Below, piece after piece: positions 7,901 through 16,346 of a stretch of 64,000 nt of DNA. The position numbers and the translations under genes are program-made. The notes below the pieces were generated by a model, which had not been told where the DNA came from, made no database searches, and saw only the letters and a program-made list of their open reading frames with translations. Source of the DNA: Microbacterium salsuginis (GTDB lineage: Bacteria; Actinomycetota; Actinomycetes; Actinomycetales; Microbacteriaceae); the NCBI RefSeq assembly GCF_012524205.1, contig NZ_JABACI010000001.1, positions 124,001 through 188,000 of the forward strand, in the 5' to 3' direction. The first letter of the stretch is position 1. Every line of letters begins with the position of its first letter.

Positions 7901-10383
7901 TCGTCGCCGAGCTTCACGCCGTTGCGGAAGAAGGCGTCGGTGTTGGTGGCCTCGAAGGCGAAGACGGGACCGGTCTCGAGCGAGGGGACGGCATCCTCGA
8001 CCGGCTCGCCGTCGATCGTCAGCTCCAGTTCGGACCCGCCGCTGTCGGCCGTGGCCGAGATGCGGGCGTCGCCGCCGACGAACTGGCCCTCGGCGAGGTT
8101 GATCCGCACGGGGTCCGGCTCGCCGTCGACGAGGTCCACCCGCACCGGGCCGAGCTCGGCATCCTGAGATCCGTCGCCCGCGATCAGGGTGTACTCGATC
8201 CACCGCTTGCCGAACAGGTCGGCCGCCGGCACGGAGTAGTAGTACCGGTTCGCGGCCTCGAAGGCGAGATTGCGGGTCTCGGTCGCGCCGAGGTTGTCCT
8301 CCATGCGAAGCGTGACCGTGCGCACGAGGACGTCGTCGGTCACATCGAAGCCGAGGTCGAGATCCGCGGTGTCGGGAACGTCCGAGCTGCCGGTCAGGTC
8401 GGTGATGACCGGCGCGCTGCCCGCCGCCGGAGCGGCCACGAAGCCCGCAGGCACCTGATCCGCGCTCACCGATCCGGGCGTGGGGGCGTCGAGTCGCATC
8501 ATCGTCTGGACGGTGCCGTCCGCCGGCGCCGGCGCCCACAGCGGAGCCGACGTCAGGGGGTTCCATCCGTACTGGATCGCTGTGCTCGCGGTGGTCTGAT
8601 CGTCGGCGAAGTAGTACGCGCGGCTGATGTCGTGCCCGGTGTTCGTGCGCACCTGAAGGCCCCGCGACCCGGCATTGGCCATGCCGCCGTTGAACAGCTC
8701 CACGATGTCTTCCCCGAGCACGAGGCTCGTGCCGAATGCCTCGTTGAAATCTGCGACCGTCAGCCCGGCCGTCACGCCCGCGGGGTTCTTCACCCACAGC
8801 ACGAGCGTGGCGCCGGCGGCGATCGTGACGTCTCCCGGCTCGGCGGGCCACAGGGTGGAGCTCGTCGTGACGGGCCCGGCGAGCGCGTTGTCGGTGTACA
8901 GATACGACAGCGCGTAATCGCCGAAGTCGATCGGGGCGTCCGAGGCGTTGTAGACCTCGATGAACTCGTAGGCGTCGCCGCCGCCCACGTTCGCGGTGTC
9001 GGGTGCGACCTCGGTGATCTGCAGCAGGGGCGCGTGCAGCTCCGGGTCGGTGGGACGGGTGAGCGCGCTCGTCACCTGCTCGAGCGTGACCGTGCCCGGC
9101 GTGACCGCGACAGCGGGGCCGGCTTCCTGCAGGATCGCGTCGACGCCGCCGATGGTGCTCGGCACGGCGAACTGCGCGTTCCAGTTGCCGGCGGGGTCGG
9201 TGTCGGCGGGCGCCCACGCGCGGCTGATCGTGCCGTTCGCGCCGACGAGGCTGAAGCCGCGATCACCGCCGTTGGCGATGCCCGCCTGCGGCCCGAAGCG
9301 GTAGACCAGAACGCCGGGATCGGCGCCGACGGCGGTGCGGAACTGCTCCTTCGTCAGGGTCGCCTGGGCGGAGTCGGCGCCGTAGTTCAGCCAGAACAGC
9401 GCCGAAACGCCGGCGGGGATCACGACGGGCGCATCGTCCTCCCCATCGAGGTGGAGGAACGGCTGAGGTGTTCCGGCGTTCCACTGGCTGGTGTGGTAGC
9501 GAAGGCCGATGCCGGCCGCTGTCAGGTCGATCGGCTCGGTCGTGGTGTTCGTGACCTCGACGAACTCCGAGACGTCGGCCCCCGGATTGTCCCCGTGGAT
9601 CTCGGTGATCGCGAGGGGGAAGTACTCTCCGGCGTTGCCGTCTGCGCCGGGACCGGGCTCGGCCGGCTCGCCCGGCTCACCCGGCTCGGTGGGCTCCGGC
9701 TCGGGCGCGGGGCGCACGAGCTGATCGGGAACGATGACGCCGGGGGTGGGTGGGCCCGCGGTGGGGTTCGCGAGGAGGACTCCGGTCACCGGTACGCGGA
9801 AGTGATCGGATCGGCCCTTGGCCGCCGCGGCGCGGTTGTAGTCCGAACCGGAGACCACGTCGGCGCCCTCGCCTTCGTAGAGACGCAGCGAACGCGCGCC
9901 CGAGTTGGCGAAGCCGCCCTGACCGGCCGCGTGGAAGAGCGGATAGCTCGAGCCGGCGTCGCCGTAGTGCGCGCGGAAGTCCGCCTCCGCGAGCTCCCAC
10001 TGCTCGACGGCGGCGTCGCCCGTCCCGACGGCGTAGCGCAGCCAGAACACGGCGCTGGCGCCTGCCGGGATCACCGCGTCGGCGAGTGCCGCGCCCGTGC
10101 CAGGCTCGACGGCGCGGATGAACGCGGCGTCGTTGTACTGGACCCGGTAGTCGGCGAAGTCGACGGGCCCAGCAGTGGTGTTGGTGACCTCGAAGAATTC
10201 GAAGTAGTCCTGGTCGCTCGGCGTGCCGGCGTTGTCCTGCATCACCTCGGTGATGATCAGGGGCGGCAGGGCGTCCTCGGCGGCCGCCGCCGGTGTGGTG
10301 ACACCCACTCCGGTCAGGGCGACGGCGACGGCGGCGAACGAGGCGAGGGCAGCGCGCGGGCGCGCCAGGACACGGGAGATCAC
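4912..10383 (-). CDS. Giant cell-wall-anchored lamin-tail / metallophosphoesterase protein
   Basis: A secreted protein of about 1,823 residues. A basic N-terminus and hydrophobic helix ending TTPAAAA form a signal peptide. Three lamin-tail-like domains follow, each opening with an ITEV or ITEI strand (about residues 41, 258 and 451) and carrying EF.EVTN or EFIEVYN; a Pro/Glu linker separates the first two. Ig-like and Big-type repeats fill the middle. A calcineurin-like phosphoesterase domain spans about 1275-1555 with SDTQ, NGDIVN, GNHD and GHYHD; the usual DxH is DxQ. A Gly/Pro/Glu repeat, an Ig-like domain, then LPLTG, a hydrophobic helix and RRRR form a sortase signal. GTG 10383 is preferred because it gives a standard signal peptide; GTG 10398 is possible. 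Likely acts on an extracellular phosphoester; substrate unknown. Confidence 0.85.
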   Translation of the reverse strand: MISRVLARPRAALASFAAVAVALTGVGVTTPAAAAEDALPPLIITEVMQDNAGTPSDQDYFEFFEVTNTTAGPVDFADYRVQYNDAAFIRAVEPGTGAALADAVIPAGASAVFWLRYAVGTGDAAVEQWELAEADFRAHYGDAGSSYPLFHAAGQGGFANSGARSLRLYEGEGADVVSGSDYNRAAAAKGRSDHFRVPVTGVLLANPTAGPPTPGVIVPDQLVRPAPEPEPTEPGEPGEPAEPGPGADGNAGEYFPLAITEIHGDNPGADVSEFVEVTNTTTEPIDLTAAGIGLRYHTSQWNAGTPQPFLHLDGEDDAPVVIPAGVSALFWLNYGADSAQATLTKEQFRTAVGADPGVLVYRFGPQAGIANGGDRGFSLVGANGTISRAWAPADTDPAGNWNAQFAVPSTIGGVDAILQEAGPAVAVTPGTVTLEQVTSALTRPTDPELHAPLLQITEVAPDTANVGGGDAYEFIEVYNASDAPIDFGDYALSYLYTDNALAGPVTTSSTLWPAEPGDVTIAAGATLVLWVKNPAGVTAGLTVADFNEAFGTSLVLGEDIVELFNGGMANAGSRGLQVRTNTGHDISRAYYFADDQTTASTAIQYGWNPLTSAPLWAPAPADGTVQTMMRLDAPTPGSVSADQVPAGFVAAPAAGSAPVITDLTGSSDVPDTADLDLGFDVTDDVLVRTVTLRMEDNLGATETRNLAFEAANRYYYSVPAADLFGKRWIEYTLIAGDGSQDAELGPVRVDLVDGEPDPVRINLAEGQFVGGDARISATADSGGSELELTIDGEPVEDAVPSLETGPVFAFEATNTDAFFRNGVKLGDEVLRIFDEGYYSRIVTVDATVPVERVVPGQQLTLTIAAGTKAWPEANVNENNDDFTTMNLRLALPDGRVLRPDHCATTKEHEGSVTAPAFVECPAPDSRIAYSDANLVSFLATFTIPEDAFTSVSAVWKTTEVADGAHIVAATAGESAAERTVHVDNTAPVIESPLVDGERYRGHFAVDATATDAGAGVKTITATLDGAPISLPLATTSLALQPGAHVAEFTATDEVGNAVTRSIAFQTADEQPGVVLDGPGDGEIVEGDRADLTATPSSPEQDALDLSFREGYGFAPGDAGMTVSTGTVTDSGSADRTTGVALGADDLAKLLGTDGVNVETTSTTALPYQLFTVAVPEGAGAGSLVRADWRGSANADAKVTLYARTVDGAWAQADQVLTTDGAATEFTLEALVPVDAHASDGTLTFLVQHSEGFAATDLSTRESPVEPYHAEATARGEFDFTVGIESDTQYYNETDGYYPHQLAIHEFLLEQRANLNLQYLIHNGDIVNVHTQPHQWANADAAYRMLDDAALPYGVLAGNHDVGGFAADYTQYSQFFGEARFAGNPWYGGSYKDNRGHYDLVSVGGVDFLFLYMGWPTPNDEASNTEDIAWMNEVIRQFPERKVWINLHEYMLTTGGLGPFPQRVFEEVVTPNPNVFAVSSGHYHDAYTRTDEIDDDGDGVADRTVYSMLFDYQGLPEGGQGYLRLAHFDNDGGRIVFRTYSPSLDDFDSDDASLNDPPGMQEFEIPYAAAGIVPQAKTLATDSFRVEILTANEIGAVEGAPSGERATVSWEDLADGEHGWYVIAEGPHGGIEYSPVRTFTTIPGETDPGGEPGGGDPGDGEPGGGDPGEGEPGGGDPGEGEPGDGGTVEPSGSVGPAPGHALAPGGRMQVAFRGFQPGEEVRFVLHSAPLALPEVLTAGADGTVTGILGVPVKAKPGTHRLEAIGASGLSVMSDRFTISALTGAGASSLPLTGVDVVPTLSVALILLVLGVGVVLVVRRRRVAG
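5339..5445. repeat. Tandem 30-bp repeat encoding a Gly/Asp/Pro/Glu linker
   Basis: About 3.5 copies of a 30-bp unit inside the phosphoesterase gene encode the ten-residue repeat GGGDPGEGEP. It separates the catalytic part from the C-terminal Ig-like and anchor region, consistent with a wall-spanning spacer whose length could vary between strains. Confidence 0.85.
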
Positions 10384-10484
10384 GATGTCCGAGCACACTC
10401 ACGACATCTGTCACGAAGGGGTACGCAGGGTGAACGGCAGCGGAATCGCGCCCGACCGTTCCACCGCCCGAGCGATCCGGTCCG

Positions 10485-12290
10485 TCAGCCGATGTGCTCG
10501 GTGAGCTCGAACCAGCGCTCTTCGACGCCGTCGCGCTCCTTCTCGAGATCCGAGATGCGTGCCATCTCGGACCCGAGGCCCACGTAGTCGGACTGGTCAT
10601 GATCGGCCAGGGCGGTCCGCGCGGCGGCGATCTGCGCCTCGAGCTTCTCGAGCCGCCGCTCCAGGGCCGTGACCTCCTTCTGCGCGGCGCGCAGCTCGGC
10701 GCCGGAGAGCGCGGGAGAAGCGGATGCCGCGGCCGAGGCATCCGGAACCTTCGTACTGGCCGCGCCGGCCGAGCGCTCCCGTTCCCGCAGGCGCAGATAC
10801 TCGTCGACGCCGCCCGGCAGGTGGCGCAGGTGGCCTCCGAGGATCGCGTACTGCTGATCGGTGACGCGCTCGATGAAGTACCGGTCGTGCGAGACGACCA
10901 GCAGTGTCCCCGGCCAGGAGTCCAGCAGGTCCTCGATCGCTGCCAGCATGTCGGTGTCGAGGTCGTTCGTCGGCTCGTCGAGGATCAGCACGTTCGGCTG
11001 CTCGAGGAGGATCAGCAGCAGCTGCAGACGGCGCTTCTGGCCGCCGGAGAGGTCTTTCACGGGCGTGGAGAGCTGGGCGCTCTGGAACCCCATGCGCTCG
11101 AGAAGCTGACCCGGCGTGAGATCCTGCGCCTTCGAGCCCGTGCCGAAGGTGTAGGTGGTGCGCAACCCCGAGATCACGACGCGGACCGGATCGCCGAGGT
11201 GCTCATCCAGCTCGTCCATGCGCTGCGAGAGGGTCGCGACCTTGACCGTCTTGCCGCGCTTGACGCGCCCCGACGTGGGCGTGACCTCGCCCGAGACGAG
11301 CCCCAGCAGGGTCGACTTGCCCGCGCCGTTGACGCCGAGGATGCCGGTGCGCTCACCGGGCGCGATGCGCCACTCCACCGGGTGCAGCACCTCCCGCCCG
11401 TCAAACGCGACCGACGCGTCCAGCAGGTCGACGACGTCCTTGCCCAGACGCGACACGGCGAGCGACTGCAGCTCGGTCTTGTCACGGATCTCGGGGACGT
11501 CCGAGATCAGCTCGTTCGCCGCGTCGATGCGGAACTTCGGCTTGGACGTGCGGGCCGGCGCCCCGCGCCGCAGCCAGGCCAGCTCTTTGCGGGCGAGGTT
11601 CTTGCGGCGGGCCTCGATGGCCGCGGATTGACGGTCACGCTCGACGCGCTGCAGGATGTAGGCCGCGTAGCCGCCCTCGAACGGCTCGACGATGCGGTCG
11701 TGCACCTCCCACGTGCGGGTGCAGACCTCGTCGAGGAACCAGCGATCGTGCGTCACGACCAGCATCGCGCCCTGGTTGGCCGGCCAGCGGCGCTTGATGT
11801 GATCGGCGAGCCACGCGATCGCCTCGACGTCGAGGTGGTTGGTCGGCTCGTCGAGGAACAGCACGTCGTGGTCGGCGGTGAGGAGGGCCGCCAGCGCGAC
11901 GCGTCGGCGCTGCCCGCCCGAGAGCCCGGTGACGGGACCGTCCCACTCGATCTCGCCCAAGAGACCCGAGATCACTTCGCGCACGCGTGCGTCGCCGGCC
12001 CAGTCGTGCTCCGGGCGATCTCCGACGACCGATTCGCGAACCGTCAGAGCGTCATCGAGCGTGTCGGCCTGATCGAGCACGCCGACGCGCACGCCGCTGC
12101 GCACCGTGACGCGACCCGAATCCGGTTCGAGCCGGCCCGCCAGCATCGCCAGCAGGCTCGACTTGCCGTCGCCGTTGCGCCCGACGACGCCGATGCGGTC
12201 GCCCTCGTCGATACCCAGGGAGACGCCGTCGAAGACGACCTTGGTGGGGAACTCCAGGTGCAGGGCCTCGGCCCCGAGAAGATGTGCCAT
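10485..12290 (-). CDS. ABC-F family ATPase (Uup-like)
   Basis: A soluble protein of 601 residues with two ABC ATPase domains and no membrane segment, the ABC-F arrangement used on ribosomes. Domain 1 has GRNGDGKSSLL, LSGGQRRRVAL and FLDEPTNHLDVEA. Domain 2 has GVNGAGKSTLL, LSGGQKRRLQL and LILDEPTNDLDTD. A C-terminal coiled coil rich in Glu, Arg and Ala (about residues 520-598) resembles Uup-type proteins. ATG 12290 is preceded by GGGGAG and a TAGCCT hexamer (12300-12305). By family it probably modulates translation; an antibiotic-resistance role is possible but unsupported. It sits downstream of the rsmA-ispE block, as in many actinobacteria. Confidence 0.93.
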   Translation of the reverse strand: MAHLLGAEALHLEFPTKVVFDGVSLGIDEGDRIGVVGRNGDGKSSLLAMLAGRLEPDSGRVTVRSGVRVGVLDQADTLDDALTVRESVVGDRPEHDWAGDARVREVISGLLGEIEWDGPVTGLSGGQRRRVALAALLTADHDVLFLDEPTNHLDVEAIAWLADHIKRRWPANQGAMLVVTHDRWFLDEVCTRTWEVHDRIVEPFEGGYAAYILQRVERDRQSAAIEARRKNLARKELAWLRRGAPARTSKPKFRIDAANELISDVPEIRDKTELQSLAVSRLGKDVVDLLDASVAFDGREVLHPVEWRIAPGERTGILGVNGAGKSTLLGLVSGEVTPTSGRVKRGKTVKVATLSQRMDELDEHLGDPVRVVISGLRTTYTFGTGSKAQDLTPGQLLERMGFQSAQLSTPVKDLSGGQKRRLQLLLILLEQPNVLILDEPTNDLDTDMLAAIEDLLDSWPGTLLVVSHDRYFIERVTDQQYAILGGHLRHLPGGVDEYLRLRERERSAGAASTKVPDASAAASASPALSGAELRAAQKEVTALERRLEKLEAQIAAARTALADHDQSDYVGLGSEMARISDLEKERDGVEERWFELTEHIG

Positions 12291-12318
12291 GTCTCCCCAA
12301 GGCTAGGCGAGCGAGAGG

Positions 12319-12621
12319 TCAGTCGACGATCTGCACCTTGGGGTCGAACGCGACGTACCCCGAGAAGTCCCGCCCGACGCGCTCGATCGCGGTCGGGTAG
12401 GGCGTCGGATACGACCACGCGCCGTCGGTCAGCGCGGCACCGTCTTTGCTGACCGAGAAGTACTGGGCTTCGCCCTTCCACGGGCAGGTGTAGGGCGTCG
12501 GGCTCTCCGCGAGCGCATTCTCGGTGACGGCGACCGGTGGCCAGTACCAGTTCCCCTCGATGCGCACCAGATCGTCCTTGTCGGCCTCGGCGATCGTCAC
12601 GCCGTCGAGCACTGCCTTCAT
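12319..12621 (-). CDS. DUF427 domain protein
   Basis: A 100-residue protein covering the whole DUF427 fold. The family motif is visible as YWPP, then YTCPWKGEAQYFSV and WSYPTPYP. The start is ATG 12621 (MKAVLDGV) because AGAGGAATC precedes it; a longer frame upstream adds sequence without family likeness. The function of the family is not established. It lies between the ABC-F gene (28 nt downstream) and the Eis-like gene and may be a single-gene unit. Confidence 0.9.
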   Translation of the reverse strand: MKAVLDGVTIAEADKDDLVRIEGNWYWPPVAVTENALAESPTPYTCPWKGEAQYFSVSKDGAALTDGAWSYPTPYPTAIERVGRDFSGYVAFDPKVQIVD

Positions 12622-12705
12622 GATTCCTCTCTTGGGGATGGTTGCATCCGTCAAGCCGAACGCCGTCCGCAAGCGGGGTGTTCCCACCGTATGCAGGCGA
12701 TCCGT

Positions 12706-14061
12706 TCAGTACCAGATGCTCAGCCGGGGCGCCGTGTGCCAGCCGAAGACGCGGGCAGCGGTCTCGATGTCTCCGGACTGCACGCGACGGGCCGCCGCCA
12801 GCGTCGCCAGCGACACGCCGCCGAGATAGACCGCTGAGAGCTCCTGGATGCCGAGGGTCACGGTGATCGCACCCTCTCGCGTCTCGCCCTCCGGCAGGGT
12901 CGTCACACGAGCGGCACCTTCCGCGCCCACCTCCAGCAGGAAGCGGCCGCCGGCCAGGCCGAGCGGATCGGACACGTCGAGCAGCACTGTTGCGGCTACC
13001 GGGTACCGGCGCGTCTCGAGCGCGCGCGGGACGTCGAGGATCCGCACGTACTGGTGGTCGGTCAGCGTGACGGTCGCCGCGCGCTGATCCGCGATCATCC
13101 ACAGCAGCGGCTCGTCGGCCGCAAGCTCGGACGCCTGCACCTCGGCGACCAGATCGAGCTCGAGGAGGAAGCGCCACAGCGCGGCGTACGCGTCATCGGT
13201 CTCGGCGAGGAGGTAACCGACGTTCACGGTGGCCTTGGTGAAGTCGTCGTGGTTCTCGCGCACCGTGTACACGGCGAGGCCGCGCACCTCTCCCGACGCG
13301 TCGGTGTAGTGCACGGCGCGCTTGTCGCCCGCCTTCTCGGCGTCCGGACGGGTGCCGGCGAAGTTGTCCCAGTGGCCGCCGGGCACATCGATCTCGCCGG
13401 GCACGCGACGGCGCGAGCGGTCGTGCAGGACGGGGAGCAGTTCGCGCAGCCGCTCTCGCGAGATGAAGTCGACCCGGCCCTCGGGCCGCGGCCCGATCCA
13501 CGTGGCGCGCCGCGTCTCGATGCGCCACGCCGCCGCGGCAGCCGCCGGGGCGAACCCGTAGCGGCCGTAGAGCGTGGACTCGCTCACCGTGAGCATCGCC
13601 ATCGGGATGCCGGCGGCATGCGCCGTGCGCAGCTCGCCCTCCAGCATCGCGCGGGCGATGCCGCGGCGACGGTGGGTCGGCGACACGGTGACGGCCGAGA
13701 TCGCCGCCGAGGGGATCGCACGCCCGCCCGGCACACTCAGCTCGCCGAGCCATGAGGCGATCGTCGCCGCCGGCGCATCCGCCATGGGAGCGGCGGGATC
13801 GAACACGCCGGTGACGCGCCGATAGCCGCTGCGCTCCCGCGCGGCCGCGATCTGCTCGTCGCTGCGCTCGCCGTCCTGGAATCCACGGGCAGTGACCTGC
13901 AGCCACGATGAGAAGCCGTCGTCGCCGACCTCGACGCGCCGGTACTCCAGGCCGTTCTCGGCGAGACGGGTGCGCGACTGCTCGTCAAGGGGCGCAGCGC
14001 GGAAGGCGTCCCGATCCGACGCCGGGGCGACGGCGGCGTCAGGCTGAGGGGTCGTGGTCAT
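12706..14061 (-). CDS. Eis-like GNAT N-acetyltransferase
   Basis: A 451-residue acetyltransferase of the Eis type, with two GNAT folds and a C-terminal SCP2-like domain. The acetyl-CoA loop is visible as VTVSPTHRRRGIARAML (about residues 125-141) and the Eis hallmark YGRYGF follows. The protein ends IWY, in keeping with the C-terminal carboxylate being used in catalysis in this family. ATG 14061 follows AGGAGG. Mycobacterial Eis acetylates several amines of aminoglycosides; whether this homologue does is unknown. It lies 66 nt downstream of ispE on the same strand. Confidence 0.92.
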   Translation of the reverse strand: MTTTPQPDAAVAPASDRDAFRAAPLDEQSRTRLAENGLEYRRVEVGDDGFSSWLQVTARGFQDGERSDEQIAAARERSGYRRVTGVFDPAAPMADAPAATIASWLGELSVPGGRAIPSAAISAVTVSPTHRRRGIARAMLEGELRTAHAAGIPMAMLTVSESTLYGRYGFAPAAAAAAWRIETRRATWIGPRPEGRVDFISRERLRELLPVLHDRSRRRVPGEIDVPGGHWDNFAGTRPDAEKAGDKRAVHYTDASGEVRGLAVYTVRENHDDFTKATVNVGYLLAETDDAYAALWRFLLELDLVAEVQASELAADEPLLWMIADQRAATVTLTDHQYVRILDVPRALETRRYPVAATVLLDVSDPLGLAGGRFLLEVGAEGAARVTTLPEGETREGAITVTLGIQELSAVYLGGVSLATLAAARRVQSGDIETAARVFGWHTAPRLSIWY

Positions 14062-14127
14062 CGTGTGTCCTCCTCGGATCTCACGGGTCGGTGGCGTCTC
14101 CCGGGTCGCACCCGGGTCTCGGCGGTC

Positions 14128-15054
14128 TCAGGCGGCGACGCGGGCGCCGGCGACGGGCCCGTGCACGTGCAGTGCCTCGAACCCCGCAGCCGACAGCGTC
14201 ACCTGCAGCTCGAGCGCCGACTCCGGGTCGGCGGTCAGGAATGCCAGCGTAGGGCCTGAGCCCGACACCAGCCCCGCGAGCGCGCCCGTCTGCTCGCCTA
14301 GCTCGAGGGCGCGCCGCAGTTCGGGACGCAGCGACAGCGCGGCGACCTGCAGGTCGTTTCGGATGTGCGCCGCCAGCGCGACCGGATCGCCGGCGCGCAG
14401 CGCGTGCAGCACGGCGGGGTCGACCTCGGGCACGCTCGGCGCGGCGACGATGTCGGGCCCGGTGCGCAGCTCGTCCAGGTGCGCGTACACCTCGGGCGTC
14501 GACAACCCCGAGTCCGAGGGCAGCACCACCCAGTCGAAGCGTCCCTTCGCCAGCGCCGGACTCAACTGGTCCCCGCGGCCGGTCCCGACCGCGGTCCCTC
14601 CCATGAGGGCGAAGGGCACGTCGGCGCCCAGCCGTGCCGCGAGCTTGTGCAGCTCGGCACCGCCGAGCTCGGCCCCCCACAGCGCGTCGCACGCGACGAG
14701 GGCGGCCGCGGCATCCGCTGATCCTCCGCCCATGCCGCCTGCCACCGGGACGTGCTTGACGATGTCGAGGTGCACCCCGCGGTCGTAGCCGATCCGCTGC
14801 GCGAGGAGCCGGGCCGCTCGCACGGCGAGGTTGCGGTCGTCCGCCGGGACGCCCGACACATCGACGGTGCCCGAGACCGCCACGGTGAACTCGTCGGAGG
14901 GCGTGGCCCACACGTCCTCGAACAGCGATACCGCCTGGTACGCCGAAGCGACGTCGTGGTAGCCGTCCTGCTGCACGCCGCCGACCTCGAAGAAGAGATT
15001 GAGCTTTCCCGGTGCCCGCACGTGGACGCCGGCGGCGGCGAGGGCCTCGCTCAC
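14128..15054 (-). CDS. ispE: 4-diphosphocytidyl-2-C-methyl-D-erythritol kinase
   Basis: ATP-dependent kinase of the non-mevalonate (MEP) isoprenoid pathway. The 308-residue product shows the family start [13 protein letters not shown] and the GHMP-kinase ATP loop [19 protein letters not shown] 15054 is chosen because it overlaps the stop of the upstream aldo/keto reductase as GTGA, implying translational coupling; the frame remains open upstream but only through antisense of another gene. ispE normally follows rsmA directly in actinobacteria; here three other genes separate them. Confidence 0.96.
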   Translation of the reverse strand: MSEALAAAGVHVRAPGKLNLFFEVGGVQQDGYHDVASAYQAVSLFEDVWATPSDEFTVAVSGTVDVSGVPADDRNLAVRAARLLAQRIGYDRGVHLDIVKHVPVAGGMGGGSADAAAALVACDALWGAELGGAELHKLAARLGADVPFALMGGTAVGTGRGDQLSPALAKGRFDWVVLPSDSGLSTPEVYAHLDELRTGPDIVAAPSVPEVDPAVLHALRAGDPVALAAHIRNDLQVAALSLRPELRRALELGEQTGALAGLVSGSGPTLAFLTADPESALELQVTLSAAGFEALHVHGPVAGARVAA

Positions 15055-16118
15055 CGTCGCGCCGATTCCGCCCAGAGGTCGACGTCGATGCCGTCCGACA
15101 GCGCGTCGATGCGCTCGATCTCCTCGGTGCTGAAGGCCGGGCCGTCCAGCGCGCGCAGGTTCTCGTCGAGCTGCTCCGGACGCGAGGCGCCGATGAGCGC
15201 CGAGGTGACCACCGGGTCGCGCAGCACCCACTGGAGCGCCAGCTGGGCGAGCGACTGCCCGCGCTCCTTCGCGATCACGTCGAGCCCGCGCAGGACCGCG
15301 AGCCCCTTCTCCGAGAGCTGCTGGTGCGGGAGGGACGCCCGCTGCTGCGCGCGCTCGGCAGGGCCTCCGCCGAGGTATTTGTCGGTGAGCAGCCCCTGCG
15401 CGAGCGGGGTGAACGCGATCGCGCCCATGCCCTCCTGCTTCAGCACGCCGGTCAGCCCGTCCTCGATCCAGCGGTTGAGGATCGAGTAGGCCGGCTGGTG
15501 GATGACCAACGGGGTCCCGAGCGAGCGGGCGACGGATGCCGCGACCGCGGTGCGCTCCGCGCTGTAGGACGAGATACCCACGTAGAGCGCCTTGCCCTGC
15601 CGTACCAGCGTGTCCAGGGCCCCCACGGTCTCTTCGATGGGCACGTCGGGGTCGACGCGGTGCGAGTAGAAGATGTCGACGTAGTCCACGCTCATGCGCT
15701 TCAGGGACTGCTCGGCGCTGGCGAGCAGGTACTTGCGAGAGCCGCCGTTGCCGTACGGACCGTGCCACATGTCGTAGCCGGCCTTGGACGAGATGATGAG
15801 CTCGTCACGGTACGGGGCGAAGTCCTCGCGCATCATCCGGCCGAAGTTCGTCTCGGCCGAGCCGTAGGGCGGGCCGTAGTTGTTGGCGAGGTCGAAATGC
15901 GTGATGCCGCTGCCGAACGCGTGACGCAGCAGCGCCCGCTGGTTGTCGAACGGGATGTTGTCGCCGAAGTTCCACCACAGCCCGAGCGAGATGGGCGGAA
16001 GCGTCAGGCCGGAGGTCCCGACCTTTCGGTACTGCGCACCGGCGTACCGATCGTCGGCGGCGGAGTAAGGGCGGTGGAGGTCGCCTCCACGGGAACGGTA
16101 GCGCGGCTCGTCGGTCAC
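15051..16118 (-). CDS. Aldo/keto reductase, YghZ-type
   Basis: An NADPH-dependent TIM-barrel reductase of 355 residues. The tetrad is visible as Asp76 (HFDLANNYG), Tyr81, Lys112 ([10 protein letters not shown]) and His153 (YSHRVDP). [17 protein letters not shown] and the late [15 protein letters not shown] match the L-glyceraldehyde-3-phosphate reductase (AKR14) group. The GTG start at 16118 follows a TAGCCT -10 box at 6 nt, suggesting a leaderless transcript. Its stop overlaps the ispE start, so it shares an operon with ispE despite having no obvious pathway link. Confidence 0.92.
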   Translation of the reverse strand: MTDEPRYRSRGGDLHRPYSAADDRYAGAQYRKVGTSGLTLPPISLGLWWNFGDNIPFDNQRALLRHAFGSGITHFDLANNYGPPYGSAETNFGRMMREDFAPYRDELIISSKAGYDMWHGPYGNGGSRKYLLASAEQSLKRMSVDYVDIFYSHRVDPDVPIEETVGALDTLVRQGKALYVGISSYSAERTAVAASVARSLGTPLVIHQPAYSILNRWIEDGLTGVLKQEGMGAIAFTPLAQGLLTDKYLGGGPAERAQQRASLPHQQLSEKGLAVLRGLDVIAKERGQSLAQLALQWVLRDPVVTSALIGASRPEQLDENLRALDGPAFSTEEIERIDALSDGIDVDLWAESARR

Positions 16119-16124
16119 CGGTCC

Positions 16125-16130
16125 AGGCTA
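16125..16130 (-). promoter_or_regulatory. Candidate -10 box of the aldo/keto reductase-ispE operon
   Basis: TAGCCT on the minus strand, 6 nt before the GTG at 16118, with no Shine-Dalgarno sequence. This would make ispE part of a leaderless operon. The remaining 16131-16346 holds no gene and nothing else clear. Confidence 0.5.
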
Positions 16131-16346
16131 TCGACGTCTCGCCCCGCCCGCAGGAACGCGGCGACACGCGCCCGCAGCAGGGAAGTCGCTGCGAGGAAAC
16201 ACGAATGACACATGGAGCGCCTACTGTAGGAGCAGCGCAGTCCCCTGCGCCGCCGCGGCTTTCCGTGAGTTCCCACCGGTCAGCCGCATCCCTCGCCAGA
16301 CGCCTGGACGTCACCGGCGTTTCCCCTCGCCGTGAAGGAGGTTTCG

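Noticed and set aside
7252..10587. A 1,111-codon open frame on the plus strand
   Set aside because: It is antisense to the lamin-tail/phosphoesterase gene, is rich in Arg, Gly and Val with no domain, and arises from third-position GC bias.
14128..15768. Apparent fusion of ispE with a long N-terminal extension
   Set aside because: The extension is an out-of-frame reading of the aldo/keto reductase; GTG 15054 gives a standard IspE length.
16332..16346. GTG start for the Stealth gene
   Set aside because: The AAGGAGG ribosome site lies between this GTG and ATG 16347 at ideal distance for the latter.
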